DNA of 64,000 nt from Rutpela maculata. Lineage: Eukaryota; Arthropoda; Insecta; Coleoptera; Cerambycidae. A program made the translations under genes and the position numbers. The stretch spans positions 99,965,795 to 100,029,794 of the forward strand of contig OW386293.2 in the NCBI GenBank assembly GCA_936432065.2. The letters are read 5' to 3'. Within the stretch, counting starts at the first letter, position 1, and each line of letters begins with the position of its first letter. Shown here in pieces: positions 35,255-46,421 of this stretch. Below the pieces are notes generated by a model. That model saw only the letters and a list, made by a program, of their open reading frames with translations, was not told the DNA's origin and searched no databases.

Positions 35255-38200
35255 CTACGAAAAGATACACTTAATACTTGAAATACTCGAGTAAAATATA
35301 TCAAGCTGTCCTTCAATTGACATGTAAGTGTTACGCATAAAAAATAAGGGAGAGAACATCAGAGCATTTGTTCGTGGAGTGGGAAGATAAAATGTTTTAT
35401 GATTACGCGTCTCAAATGAGGGGGCATGAAAATTTAACATATTCAAGATGTTAGGGCAATCGATGAGATTAAAAAAACCGCTGCCCAAGGAATCACTACT
35501 TCCACATCCAGATTCTCTATCCAAGTCACTCACAACGAAAAAACTTTGTATGTGAAAATAATTGTCTATGGAACTTTAATAATATAATATTTGAAATCCT
35601 CTACCCCCAAAACCCATAAAACGATACCCCACATCGGTAGTGGGGTGGGGGGTGGTGATGGAGGGGTGATAGTGGGGGGTGGATGAAGTAAAAAAATATT
35701 TTGAGGTTTCTGGTTCCTGTACATACACTAAATCACAATTTTTTTTCATCCCCTTTAATAAGGGGGTGGGGGTGGTAATGGGGGTGGCTAATGCCAAAAA
35801 TATTTTTGAGACCTTAGCTTCTCTTGTATATACTAAATACCAATTTTATGGACTCTTACCTGCTTGATTGACCTATTTACCCCAAATTTACCCCAATTTA
35901 CCCCCCAACCCTTCGACGGAACAAGATGAAAATATAATCTAGTTGTAGATCTCGTTAAAGTACATATGTGTACCAAATTTCAAGTCAATATCTTAAACGG
36001 TTCCAGAGTAAACGTGCGCACAAAAAAAAGTTACAGACAGACCGACAGACAGAAATTTTTTTTTCGCTCAAACTTAAAATCTCAACGTTTCATGACATTT
36101 TAAGCCTATTTGGACAATAAAAATTTTTTTAAATTTTTTTGTCGTTACTATACTTCCACTGGACGTGGAAGTAATTAACTTGTGCAAAAACAAAAGAGAA
36201 CAAAGTTTCCTGCGGTCGTGTAAACTAAGAAAACCAAATCTATTTAGCAACTGTCCATGTTCGAAGCCAACAGCGGGATATACATGATCAATTTTGTATG
36301 AAACGAATTTTAGGTAGCGCCGTTGTATATTCTCTATGCAATTACAATATTTATTATATCCTGGATTCCAAATAAGTGAAGCATATTCAAGTCTGGATTT
36401 AACAAATGCAGAATAAAGAAGATTTAATAATTCAATGTCATCAAAACCACTTGAATTTCTAATCACAAAACCCAAACTTTTATAAGCAGAGAGAACAATA
36501 TTTTCTATATGTTTGTTAAAATTTAGTTTCGAGTCGAATAGAACCCCCAAGTCATTAAACTCATCTGATCTATTTAATACGGTATCGTTCAACTCATAAT
36601 CGAATAACAGTGGATTATTCTTTCTGCAGAAAGACAGAACGTTACATTTGGCGATGTTTAAAGGCAGATTATTTAGAAGTCACCAGTCATTAACATAATT
36701 TAAATTACTTTGAAGTAACGCACAATCCTCGTCAGTATCAACAGTATAATACAATTTCATGTCATCAGCATATAGCAGGCAGTTGACATCAATACAAGTC
36801 ACTAAATCGTTAATAAATAAAATAAATAATAGAGGCCCCAGCACTGAGCCTTGGGGTACTCCGGAAGTAGCTAGAAATTGATCAGACTTAAAGCCACGGT
36901 ATTCTATAAATTGGCTCCTTCCAGTTAAAAAAGATGATAGCAGGGAAGTTAGCAAATCTGAAAAACCGAATACTTTAAGTTTATGTAGGAGAATGCCGTG
37001 GTCAAGTCTGTCAAAAGCTTTGGAAAAATCAGTATATATAACGTCAACTTGTTTGCCCGCATCGATAGCCTCAGAAATAAATTGTGTGACAGTGAATAAA
37101 TTTGTAACTGTTGATCTACCCTTTACAAAGCCATGTTGAGATATACTGATCTGCCCTCGCACATTATTATAAATTTGGTCATATAAAGAAATTTCAAAGA
37201 CTTTGGCGCAATTACAAATTATCGTAATAGGACGATAATTTGCAACGTAGCTTTTATCTCCCTTTTTAAAAATTGGACACACTCTGGATAATTTCCACCG
37301 ATCTGGGAATACACCGGATTTTAAGCATAAATTAAAAATAATCATTAGTGGGTAAACAAAAGCGTACGCACAGTCTCTAATAATAAAAGCCGGTATGTCA
37401 TCCGGTCCCCTAGTGAACCTAGGCTTCAGTTTCAGTAAAGCTTCTAAAACATTTACTTCATTAAACATATTTATATGCGTGAAATTTGTTGTGCTAAGTA
37501 CATCACCAGGGTTCCAGTTAGCGTTATTCGGAGTATATGCAGTTTGAAAAAACGAGGCAAAAGCGTTGACAATGTCTAAGGGATTTCTGTATTCACGGTC
37601 GTTATATATTACTTGATCAGGCAAAGAGCCACTGTTTCTTTTGGAATTTACATAGGACCAGAACTGTTTCGCGTTTGATTTAATATTATTTTGTAATCCA
37701 TTCAGATAATCTTTGTAGGAGTTATTAACATCGAGTTTTATTTTTGCTCTTAACTGTTTAAATTCATCATAAGACTTTGCATTGTTATGTTTTTTATAAT
37801 CTCTCCACAGAATCGCTTTTTTCTTGATGTCCAAGATAATACTGTTTGTATACCAAGGTGGGTATTTTCTGGGGCGTGACATGTGTTTGGGGACATATAA
37901 TTCAAAAACATACATCAGCAGCTCATAAAATTTCTCACATGCTAGGTTACAGTCCTGAATCTCAGATAAAAATGTCCAATCAAGTGAGTTTAAATGAGTA
38001 TATAAATTTAAAAAGTCTGCTTTTCGGAAATTAAAAGTTTCAGTATTGTTCAGTGGAAATACATTATTCTTCATGGATACTTTACAAATTATACCTATGT
38101 TAAGTGCGGGATGATGAAGATCTTCAGGAAGTAGTACATCTTTAGATTTTACAACATCGCAATTTTTATTGGATAGGACTAGATCTAACACCCTGTTATT

Positions 38201-38806
38201 TTGATTAAGTATATTATTATATTGTTTCAGGTCATAGAAATTAGAGAAAGACTTTAATAGCAATGCTAGATCAGTGTAAATATTACGTAGGCAACAATCA
38301 TGATACTCGGGAATATTAAAATCACCAACAAAGAAGATATCACCTTCACAAATATGTTCGAGGGTTTCAAGACACTCAAATAATTGATTATAAAAGGTTA
38401 TATTTAAACCAGGTGGAATATAAACCACAAAATTAAAGAATGTGTATAGGCGTAATTTCATTCTGGCTCCGACTATATCTATACAGGGGACGGCATCATG
38501 AATAAAATCTAAATCAACTTCATCCAATTTAACTGTTTTATTTGCAGCTAATAAGACTCCACCGCCTCTCTTTGCCTGAGTAAGTAAAATATTTCTATCG
38601 TCCCGTATGACCGAAAAACTACTACTGAAAAACTCGGAATTTAAAACATTAGACTGAAGCCAAGTTTCATTAAGCGCAATGATATCATAGTGACAGGTGT
38701 AAATCGCATTAAGCAAATCGTGTGTTTTGGTGTTTAGTCCGCGCACATTTTGATAGTACATATCTAGAGTGGGGAGAGTTAACGTCTGATTAAAACCATT
38801 AGACAT
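35255..38806 (-). pseudogene. Jockey-like ORF2: endonuclease-reverse transcriptase
   Basis: The protein nicks target DNA and copies the element RNA into it. From the ATG at 38806 the APE-type endonuclease shows YYQNVRGLNTKTHD, ALNETWL, GGGVLLA and FFVGDFNIPEY. A linker with PPWYTNSI follows. The RT has SGVFPDRWKLSRVCPIFKKG, NYRPITI, HGFVKGRST, YTDFSKAFDRLDH, TSGVPQGSVLGPLLF and the catalytic LLYADDMKLYY. A TGA at about 36680-36682 interrupts after NDW, but the same frame continues through LNFNKHIENI and LEYASLIWNPGY to 36179. There the type-1 insertion lies, and the C-terminus (LPTPRTNALMFSPL) resumes at 35450 in the same frame. One stop and one insertion are the only lesions seen. Confidence 0.92.
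35473..36173 (+). mobile_element. 701-bp type-1 repeat, copy 2, inside the LINE
   Basis: Same layout as copy 1: start AAAAACCGCTGCCCAAGG, G-rich tract (about 35638-35690), GACA repeat (36035-36053) and terminal hairpin CTTCCACTGGACGTGGAAG. The target ATTAA is duplicated at 35468-35472 and 36174-36178. Because the LINE frame is interrupted here and resumes on the other side, the boundaries are fixed independently of the duplication. Confidence 0.93.
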
Positions 38807-38863
38807 AGGAATAGGACTACGAACATTCGTGCTCCCGGTATCGTCCAGGTAACATGGTAGTTG

Positions 38864-39223
38864 CTATTTGGCAAATTGCAGATTTGACTTGAACTCTGCT
38901 ATCTTCTGTTTATACACAAAGCATTCATTAGCGCTCCATGCCGCATGGTTAATAGAAATATTAGCCTTGTTTTCATCATAATAGTTAATGCAATTAATAC
39001 ATTTTAAATCAGAAGCTTTACAATCTTTAACCAGATGGTTATCAGAGCATCTAGGGCAGTGAGTATTATGAGTACAACTATTAGAAAAGTGGTGAAAGCC
39101 ACTACATTTAAAGCACCGTTTAATTTCAATTGAATCATAGACGTTACAGAGACTATACCCCACATTATTAAATAGCACACACTGTATAATAAATATAGTC
39201 ACACAAAAACAGTATTTTTTCAT
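38864..39223 (-). pseudogene. Jockey-like ORF1 (gag-like), C-terminal part
   Basis: ORF1 binds the element RNA. The visible 119 residues contain zinc knuckles: CFKCSGFHHFSNSC, a C-x2-C-x4-H-x4-C match, then CPRCSDNHLVKDC and CINC. The upstream sequence VTIFIIQCVLFNNVGYS fits the region before the knuckles in Jockey ORF1, so the ATG at 39223 is not the true start and the N-terminal half is missing. The stop at 38864 lies 57 bp before the ORF2 start. Confidence 0.88.
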
Positions 39224-39239
39224 TCTTCACAAAGGTAAA

Positions 39240-40133
39240 AAAGTATCACTAACAAGTCGAAATCGCATCGAAAACTTATATTGGTTGCCATATTTATTAA
39301 ATTCTTTTACTAAATATTACTGTTACTATTGTTATTATCATCATTTTAAAACAATATACCCAAAGATGACAACTCGTCATCGTGTAATTTCTTGCAGCTG
39401 TTAAAAAGAAAAAAGTTAATATGAAAAATTTTACTTCCACAAAAAAAGCAGGGTTTCGAGTCCGGGCTATAATTTTATAATTTCGATGTTACGCACTTCC
39501 AAGTAACAACGCAAACAATATCTCTGTAGTTTCTTTTATTAAATGCGTAACAATGAGTAGCCGAGTCGTTGATACTTTGATTTTTTTATTTGTATTACTC
39601 GTATTTTATTGGGGTAAGACATATAGAGAGGCAGAGAATTGACGATGAAAACTAATAAAATCAAGAATCCTACACAACTCGGACTAACTTCTTCATATAT
39701 GATAGGCTTCTATAGTTCAGTGCAGACTATTATTAATGTTTTAACCAATACTCTAGATAGAGATTTGTGGTTCTCGAAAGAAAGTTATTATTTAGTAGAT
39801 GTTTTAATTACAAGGGAACTATAGGGTGCTTGGCAACATCAAGTAAACCTCAAATCAACTATAAACCACATTATTTTATGCGTAGTACATAAAAAGGACA
39901 ACCATCCAGAAGCAACCACTCATTACTCGATCTCTTAAGAATTAACTGTTAGGTCGTTATCATGTTAAATGCTGTCTGGGATCTTTAAAGATCAATGAAC
40001 TATGTTTATGAGCAAAATTATTAGGAAATATATAAAACATAACAAGCAAATTAGTGCGGTCGGTTAGCATTAAAAATCATAAAAATATTTCAGTTCTGGC
40101 GGTGAACGTGCCCTTTTGGATATAGATACTATA
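39240..40133. other. Spacer, no feature seen
   Basis: AT-rich. GGGTTTCGAGTCCGGGC near 39451 looks like a degraded tRNA T-arm but nothing around it folds as a tRNA. Confidence 0.45.
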
Positions 40134-41847
40134 CAGTGTGTCCACGGATGGACTTAACTATACTTAGAAAACTGGTTATTTTCATTTTTTCGAAAAAAAA
40201 CTTATTCTTCAAAATTTCCTTTGCTCGTTATATAAATACGATTCACGTTGAGAAAATTTGATTTTGTTGTACAAGGAGCGCAAAAATTATAAAAATTTGG
40301 ATTTTCAAAATAAAAAATTTTAAAATCAAACTTTTTGAGGCAATGGGATAAAGAAGCTTAAAATCAGTAATCGCAAAGCCAAATAATATTTTTTCATGGG
40401 AGTTATTGTTACTAAGTTATTTGATATTAAAAATTAAATCGATTTTTCCCCATATCTTGTTATCGATTAATATGTTTTAAAGACTATGTATTACTTGTAA
40501 TAAAACGTTGTTTGTAACTATTATTAATAAGTTTGGATGTAAATGTTGTTTCATAGTTTTTCAACTCAGGTCCTACTTCATTGAATTAACTTTTACTAGA
40601 AGTGGACCGCCATCTCATTTTGTCATTATTAATCAAGATTGCCGCTGTGAAATAATACTTAGGTGTTATTGTTATTTTTTACACTTGTCAATTAATATCT
40701 TTAGAAAAATGTTGATCCTAGAGCAGCGCATTTACTTGATCAAGTGTTATGGTATTGGAGAAGTGTCCTATAAATACACGATAGAAGTTTTCCACAGGAA
40801 ATTTGCAGGTGAACAAGTTTCTGTGAATACTTTAAGAAATTTGGTTCGTAAATTCGATGTTTAGATGTTAAAGATGTGAAAAAAACAAAAAAAAACATGA
40901 TGAAAATGATGCTACAACAATTTTAGTGTTAGAATCAGTTCGCAATAATCCCCCCCCGACTTCCTTTGAGAGCAAGAGCGAGTCAGGTGGGTGGTGTATC
41001 TAAGAATCACGTACACAATATTCTGATCGCAAATAAATTTCACGCATTCAAACCAACCTTTATCCATAAACTTCAAGAAGATGATGACTTATATCGACTT
41101 GAATTCTCTTTACTAATGGGTGAACGCATAATGGAAAGCCGTAATTTTCACCATCATATGAGCCGGGTTGGTTTCTATCTTTAATATAAAATAATATTTT
41201 AGTACGAAAGGACTATAATATTCAGTGACGAATCTACATTTACAACAAATGGGATAATCTCCAGTCAAAATTGTCGCTTTTGGGCAAAAGAAAATCCACA
41301 CTTCAGAATTCATGCAAACAGCCAAAAATTTAAGAAAGTCAACGTATGGTGTGCGTTAACGTTCAATAAAATAATTGGTCCATTTTTCTTGGAAGGAAGG
41401 CTTAATGCAAATTATTATTTAGAAATTCTTAGTGAATACTTTTTGCCACAAATGGATGAAGTAAGTTTGGAATTTAGAAGAAATATGATATTCCAACAGG
41501 ACGGCTGCCCAGCGCATAGTGCAATGATTATCACCGATTGGCTAAATGAACATTTCCCCGAAAAATGGATTGGGCGCCATGGACAGATAAACTGGCCAGC
41601 GCGGTCTCCGGACCTCGCCGCAATGGATTATTTTCTCTGGGGGTATCTTAAGCCAAAAGTGTATGCAACTGACATGCAAGATAATATTGAGATTTTAAAA
41701 AACAGAATCACTGATGCCATTGCTATAGTGACACCAGATATTCTTCACAATGTTTATAACGAATTTCGAAAAAGGATGGAGAAATGCGTTGACATAGGAG
41801 GGTTTCATGTTGAGTAAGGACGTTACTGTTTGTTATTTATCTCACTG
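40134..41847 (+). mobile_element. Second DD41D mariner-type element
   Basis: The left end is CAGTGTGTCC after TATA and the right end CTCACTG before TATA, so TA duplications are present (40132-40133, 41848-41849). Only about 5-6 bp of terminal inversion remain. The transposase occupies 40709-41817. The terminus differs from that of the element at 24.2 kb, so it is a separate family. Confidence 0.75.
40709..41817 (+). pseudogene. Mariner DD41D transposase, several lesions
   Basis: The N-terminus begins MLILEQRIYLIKCYGIGE, a typical helix-turn-helix start, and stops at 40864. The next part shifts frame (GGVSKNHVHNIL at 40990). From about 41213 to 41817 the catalytic half is uninterrupted, with IIFSDESTF (first Asp), FQQDGCPAHSAM (second Asp) and WPARSPDLAAMDYFLWG (third Asp). 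I count 41 residues between the second and third, as in DD41D. It ends GGFHVE. At 41170-41207 a roughly 38-bp GT...AG stretch interrupts the frame and could be a small intron or an insertion. Confidence 0.88.
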
Positions 41848-41884
41848 TATAAATACTTAAGTTAAATAAATACTTTATTGATTA

Positions 41885-42110
41885 TTTTCTCACAATACAA
41901 TACAATACAATCAAACTTTATTATTATTATATATTACAATATATCCCAGACATCTGTGTCCGAATACTGACAGATATTCACGGGGCGCTGCTCCGTGACA
42001 GTTGAATGACAGGACGGAGCGGACTCTGGTCAACTTCAAAAAATAAAACTTTGACCTGAACTCCTTTCACCATTAACAGATACATTTCCAGAAAGAAATG
42101 GATAGTAAAA
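41885..42110 (-). repeat. Possible LINE 3' tail
   Basis: ACAATACAATACAATACAAT followed by CAAACTTTATTATTATT reads on the minus strand as an AATAATAATAAAG end plus a short tandem tail, as at 10.3 kb. No reading frame is recognisable upstream. Confidence 0.35.
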
Positions 42111-42148
42111 AAAAAGATCTATTATTTTCTTGATTCTATAATAAGTGA

Positions 42149-42418
42149 GTTACCTCGGGTAGTATGGATGCGCAGTGGGTTTCCTCGAGTACTATGGATG
42201 TGCAGTAGGTTTCTCCGAGTATTGTGCATGTGCAGTAGGTTTCCCCGAGTATTATGGATGAGCAGTGGCTTTCCTCAAGTACAATGAATGCGCAGTAGGT
42301 TTACCCGAGTATTATAGATGCGCAGTGGCTTTTTTCGAGTACCATTGATGCGCAGTAAGTTACCACGTGTAGTATGAATGTGCAGTAGGTTTCCTCGAAT
42401 ATTTTGGATGCGCAGTGG
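42149..42418 (+). repeat. Minisatellite, nine exact-length 30-bp units
   Basis: Nine consecutive 30-bp units resemble GTTTCCTCGAGTATTATGGA followed by TGCGCAGTAG, with several substitutions each and no length change. It abuts a partial type-1 repeat. The 30-bp period keeps a minus-strand frame open with a ten-residue repeat (such as RGNLLRIHTT). I take that as a by-product. Confidence 0.95.
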
Positions 42419-42420
42419 GT

Positions 42421-42678
42421 AAGTGTGTGTACAAGAACCAAAGTCATCAAGAATTTTTTTCACTTCATTCACCTCAAGACCACCACCCCACCCCCACTCA
42501 CCCCCACTACCGATGTGGCATCATTTTATGGGTTTTTGGTGTACACGATTTCAAATATTATATTATTAAATTTCCATAAACAATTATTTCCACATAGTGG
42601 AGTATAGTATTTTCGTTGTAAGAGACTTGGATAGGAAGTCTGGATGAGGAAGTAGTGATTACTTAGGTAGTGGTTTTT
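42421..42678 (-). mobile_element. Type-1 repeat, partial copy 3
   Basis: The minus strand carries the type-1 start (AAAAACCACTACCTAAG-like), ACTTCCTCATCCAG and the G-rich tract. It stops at the minisatellite, so the right two thirds are missing. Confidence 0.8.
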
Positions 42679-43748
42679 AATTTATATACCGTGGAGTGTA
42701 CCCGTTTAAGTTGACACAATGAAATATTTCGAATTATCAAACTTAAACCTATGATTTTTAGTGAGTTATTTTATTCTATGAAAAATAACAAACATTTTTT
42801 ATCTGAAGTATTCTTTGTGTACAATGATTAACGTTTTAATAATGGGGCATATTATTTTGATTTTCTTTTAATGAAAAAAAATTACCTACAAAGAAAAATT
42901 GTTTAATATATTGCAAAACCGAAGTCGTATAAAAAAATGTTTCAAACAAAGGTTGCTGCTTATTTTCCGTTGAATAATATACCGAAATAACCTTGAAACG
43001 TCCACTGAATAAAATAAATAGCGCCATTTTCTCTCCCCCTCGAATCCAAACAACTTCTGTTTAAAACATTTTATTTGAAAATGTGCTGTTCTCGAGATAG
43101 TCCCTACTTATCCACATTCTTAAATTTTTCAAGTAAATATTGTATAGGTTATATCCAAGGCAAGCGCAGCTATGATGTGTTGGGATAAAATATGGATGCA
43201 ATAAATTAGGTTATTAATTTAAACAGACACAGTTAGTTTAATAATATAAAATAGGCAATACTAATAAATGGTAAAGTACAGGATGTTTTATAACAAATGC
43301 ATTTTCTAGGGAAAATAGTTATTCCATCTCATACTGGTACTAAAGGAGTATCCATTTGTCAAATTTAACCAAAAAGTCTTTAGAGCCTCTTCTTAGAAAA
43401 CCATATTATTCCCTTCTTTAACTTATCTTTACCAAAGAGAGATTTGACCTAAAAGGAGCTTTAGCAGCAATAAAGTGTATTATTGTATGTAAGTAATATC
43501 ACTGGTGCTTAGAATTTTGTCGGTAAATTTTTTTATAAAGCGTTGTTGCCTAGTAAAAGAGAGTAAATTGACAGTTTATTATCTAATTAAATCCTGACCG
43601 CTTTAGCTTTAGCGAGAGGGACTTAATTTTTGCTAATAAACTGACAATTTACACGAATTATGATAATAAACTGACAATTTACACGAATTATGTTGCCTTT
43701 TGGCAACTTCGGTTGAGAGAAAATTTATAGATAAAATTTAAAAGCATG
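42679..43748. other. Spacer, no feature seen
   Basis: A phrase AATAAACTGACAATTTACA occurs twice near 43636 and 43666. Nothing else stands out. Confidence 0.4.
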
Positions 43749-45842
43749 AGTACTGCAATCGCCAAATACGATGACGCTGTGCGAAAGACGACTTCTAGCC
43801 ATCACCCTCCTAAACATATTCAGTGATCATCAATTGCAGTATATGTGGGCCAAAAAGGATAAGATAGAGTGGAAGGTTCCATATGGCCACAATGTATTTT
43901 TCCGTACAAAATTTTCCTGCGCCACCTGGGCGAGTCCTAGGCAGCATGAAATCCCCCCACTACCACACATAGCGGGAAACTGAAACTCAAGGTCCTCAAT
44001 CCATGCACCCTGCGCGGGTCGGGCTCGTAAAGGAACTTTCAGCCTTCAATTTTTAGCGGGAAATTTAAATTCGGAAGTACCGAGCCGGCGCCCTCTGCAG
44101 GTCAGATGCGTAACTAAATCCCCCACTGCCCACTGCCGCCATTACCGGGAAATTTAAACTCTCGAGGCACCGCACTCGTGCCACTGGATTTCTTAAAAAT
44201 TAAGGAAAAAAGAAGCGATAAACGTGAAAAAAATTACTTTATTTTAAGAAATAGCCACTGCACCCTTAACAAAACAAATATTACTAGTAATAAGTGAATG
44301 TAAATAGTATAAATAATTTATAAAATATTCTACAACTGACACTGTATAATAACTTATAACTAGAAATTTGTATAACACTGATCAATAGTTATGCTACAGT
44401 GTTGTATTGAACAGAAAATAAAAATTCTAGCCGTAATGAATTCAACGTGTGCAATTGAAAAAAATTAATCATACAAAATTAATAAATAAAACGGACACAA
44501 AACTGACAGAAAAAATAACAAATATAAACATGTCAGCTCCAATAAAAAAAAAATCGTATATCGTATACTAAAAATAAATTAATAGGTAAAACAAAAATCA
44601 CTAATTGGTGGTAGCTCAAAATACAACCATTACAAATTATCGAAAAATATTATTTTGTGTACTAATTCAGTGGATAACTTTCAATTAAACCATTCATTTT
44701 TTCCATATACTATCGATCCAAGTCTGATCATACCAGTATATCAACAAAAAATGACTCTTACGAGACATCTTATCAACTGCTTTCATCTAACAATATCAAT
44801 ATCAAAAACAAGAAAATTATATTCTTTCTATATACTGACGATCAAGGTCTGATCATGCAGTGGCGGCTGATGATATTTCAATTTTTTTTCTCTTCTGTGG
44901 CGCGTAGGACCCATACGAAATATGGGAAATAACATCTCAAGCTGAACTTGGTTTGAACTTAGTTGGTACAACTCGCCCTAAGTGCTAGCAATTTGCAAGA
45001 TTTGTATGCTAAGTACATGATAAAGAACTTCGTAAGGCGGAGGGTACCAAGCTGGTAGCATATTTTCCAGAGTTTATAATCTCTGATATTTTCATAACAA
45101 TTTCAAATCAAACTGGCATCTGGGATCTTACTCACATTTCGGGTTCCTTAGGGACCATAAAAAACCCATGCCCTTTATCTTTATCGTTTCTTCTACGACA
45201 TTTTGAAAAATTGCAGGCCACAACCATTATATACTTTATAACTATAATCAAAACTATAATTTTTTTACACATATAATACTCATTTGCTTTTTCTACATGT
45301 GACATTTTATTATGATCACCATTACCATTGCATGATTGTAAGGTTAGGTGCGTTTTTTTGTCCACGACCGGTAGAGTTAGAATTACCAGAATGATATTTA
45401 CCAATAAAACAACAAAACTGAAATTCCTAGGTGGGAGGCGACAAATTTCTTAGGATTCTTAAATAACGAATAATGACATCGACATTCATGTGTATGGAAT
45501 CAGAATGGCGAGCAAAAAACGACAAGATTTGATATTCCGGTGTCAGAATTGTAGCAAAAAAACGCACCTGTTGATTATAGACCAACAGCAATAGCAAGGT
45601 AGCATAGACGACAATCTCTTTCATTGATGCCGATGCCTGTAAATATGTTGTTGCTGCCTAAAACTCGACAGATGGCATGTGTACGCGAGCCTTCCACTCT
45701 ATCTTATCCTTTTTGATGTGGGCTATTACGCATAGACGTCTCATTTCAAGTACATGCGCACAAATTGCATACCCGTTTTAGTCAGTAGCGTACCGTGCAC
45801 TGCGTCAGGAGGCTTCTTCATAACTGACGATTGCAGTATTTG
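43749..45842. mobile_element. Possible 2.1-kb element with inverted ends
   Basis: ACTGCAATCGCCAAATAC at the left faces ACGATTGCAGTATTTGGGG at the right. Further in, AAAAAGGATAAGATAGAGTG at 43854 faces CACTCTATCTTATCCTTTTT at 45695. A locally GC-rich block lies at 43985-44200. A THAP-like exon candidate at 45134 lies between the ends. CAGTGGCGGCTGATGATA at 44860 resembles a hAT terminus without a partner. Confidence 0.45.
45134..45230 (-). pseudogene. Possible THAP-like exon
   Basis: The minus strand reads VACNFSKCRRRNDKDKGHGF and then FMVPKEPE, resembling the C-x4-C pair and the FP/VPK block that opens a THAP domain. It runs into ATGTGAGTAAG, a strong splice-donor shape, at the end. The distal tryptophan and C-x2-H are not in this exon. 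It lies between the inverted ends of a possible DNA element, which would suit a transposase exon. Confidence 0.35.
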
Positions 45843-45891
45843 GGGAGAATATCTCACGTATAAATAAAGTACATAAAACATCTTTATTATT

Positions 45892-46190
45892 ATACTCTTC
45901 GCAAAAACGAAGAGTATATTGTATTTGATCGGCACATTTCTAAAATCGTAAATATCGCTGGTAGAGAAAAAATTTTCATATCATTGTGTCAGTGAACGAA
46001 TTCTAAACAACTTTCAAAACGTCTGTCTGTCCGTCCGTCCGTCACCTTTCTTGTAAGCACGATAACTTAAGAAAGAAAAGTTCGATTGGATTGAAATTTA
46101 GAAAGTAGGTTAGTGTTAGCTAGAGGAAAGACCCAACTGTTTTTCAAGAAAATCGATCAGTAAATAAAAAAGTTGTTAATTATTTAATTT
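45892..46190 (+). mobile_element. Type-2 small repeat, copy 1
   Basis: It starts with a hairpin, ATACTCTTCG ... CGAAGAGTAT, then TGATCGGCACATTTCT, a GTCTGTCTGTCCGTCCGTC microsatellite near 46020, AGCACGATAACTTAAGAAAG and ATCGATCAGTAAATAAAAA. The same order occurs inverted at 58665-58946. No coding sequence. The hairpin next to a GACA/GTCT microsatellite mirrors the layout of the type-1 repeat. Confidence 0.8.
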
Positions 46191-46378
46191 AAAAAAAATA
46201 TTCTCTTAATTTTTGTCGCTTGTACTAAAATGGAAATCTTGCGAAATATTATTTCTATAATATATTTTTTTTGTTTATGAATTTTACTAATATATATTTC
46301 ATAGAAGTACGAGTTGAAATATGTATGATTGCCGAAAGATATATAAGTATCACAGACAATCAATTTTCGTAGCAAGAT

Positions 46379-46421
46379 GTGGTGGCGCAGTGGCTAAAGC
46401 TTTGCGATTCTGCGACTGCAA
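46379..46421 (+). repeat. tRNA-derived SINE head, interrupted
   Basis: GTGGTGGCGCAGTGGCTAAA contains an A-box-like TGGCGCAGTGG, followed by TTTGCGATTCTGCGACT, resembling a D-arm and anticodon arm. The T-arm half is 1.8 kb away at 48231-48280, on the other side of a Jockey-like LINE. Confidence 0.65.

Larger units (their letters stand above)
35062..39235 (-). mobile_element. Nearly complete Jockey-like LINE, 5'-truncated in ORF1
   Basis: Reading leftward: the 3' part of a gag-like ORF1, a full ORF2 (endonuclease plus RT), an untranslated end, and an AAATA-type tail seen as TATTTATTTATTTAT at about 35060-35080. The element is cut off at its 5' side inside ORF1. It is interrupted by one type-1 element (35473-36173) that left an ATTAA duplication. 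Apart from one stop codon and that insertion the reading frame is intact, so this is the youngest large LINE in the window. Confidence 0.92.

Noticed and set aside
37846..38034. 62-codon plus-strand frame
   Set aside because: It is antisense to the Jockey-like ORF2.
39445..39500. tRNA T-arm-like GGGTTTCGAGTCC
   Set aside because: It has an extra base in the B-box and no cloverleaf around it.
42149..42418. CRISPR-like array
   Set aside because: Units are contiguous with no spacers, and the context is eukaryotic.
42275..42472. Minus-strand protein with a ten-residue repeat
   Set aside because: The 30-bp minisatellite period is a multiple of three and keeps a chance frame open. No start context or domain.
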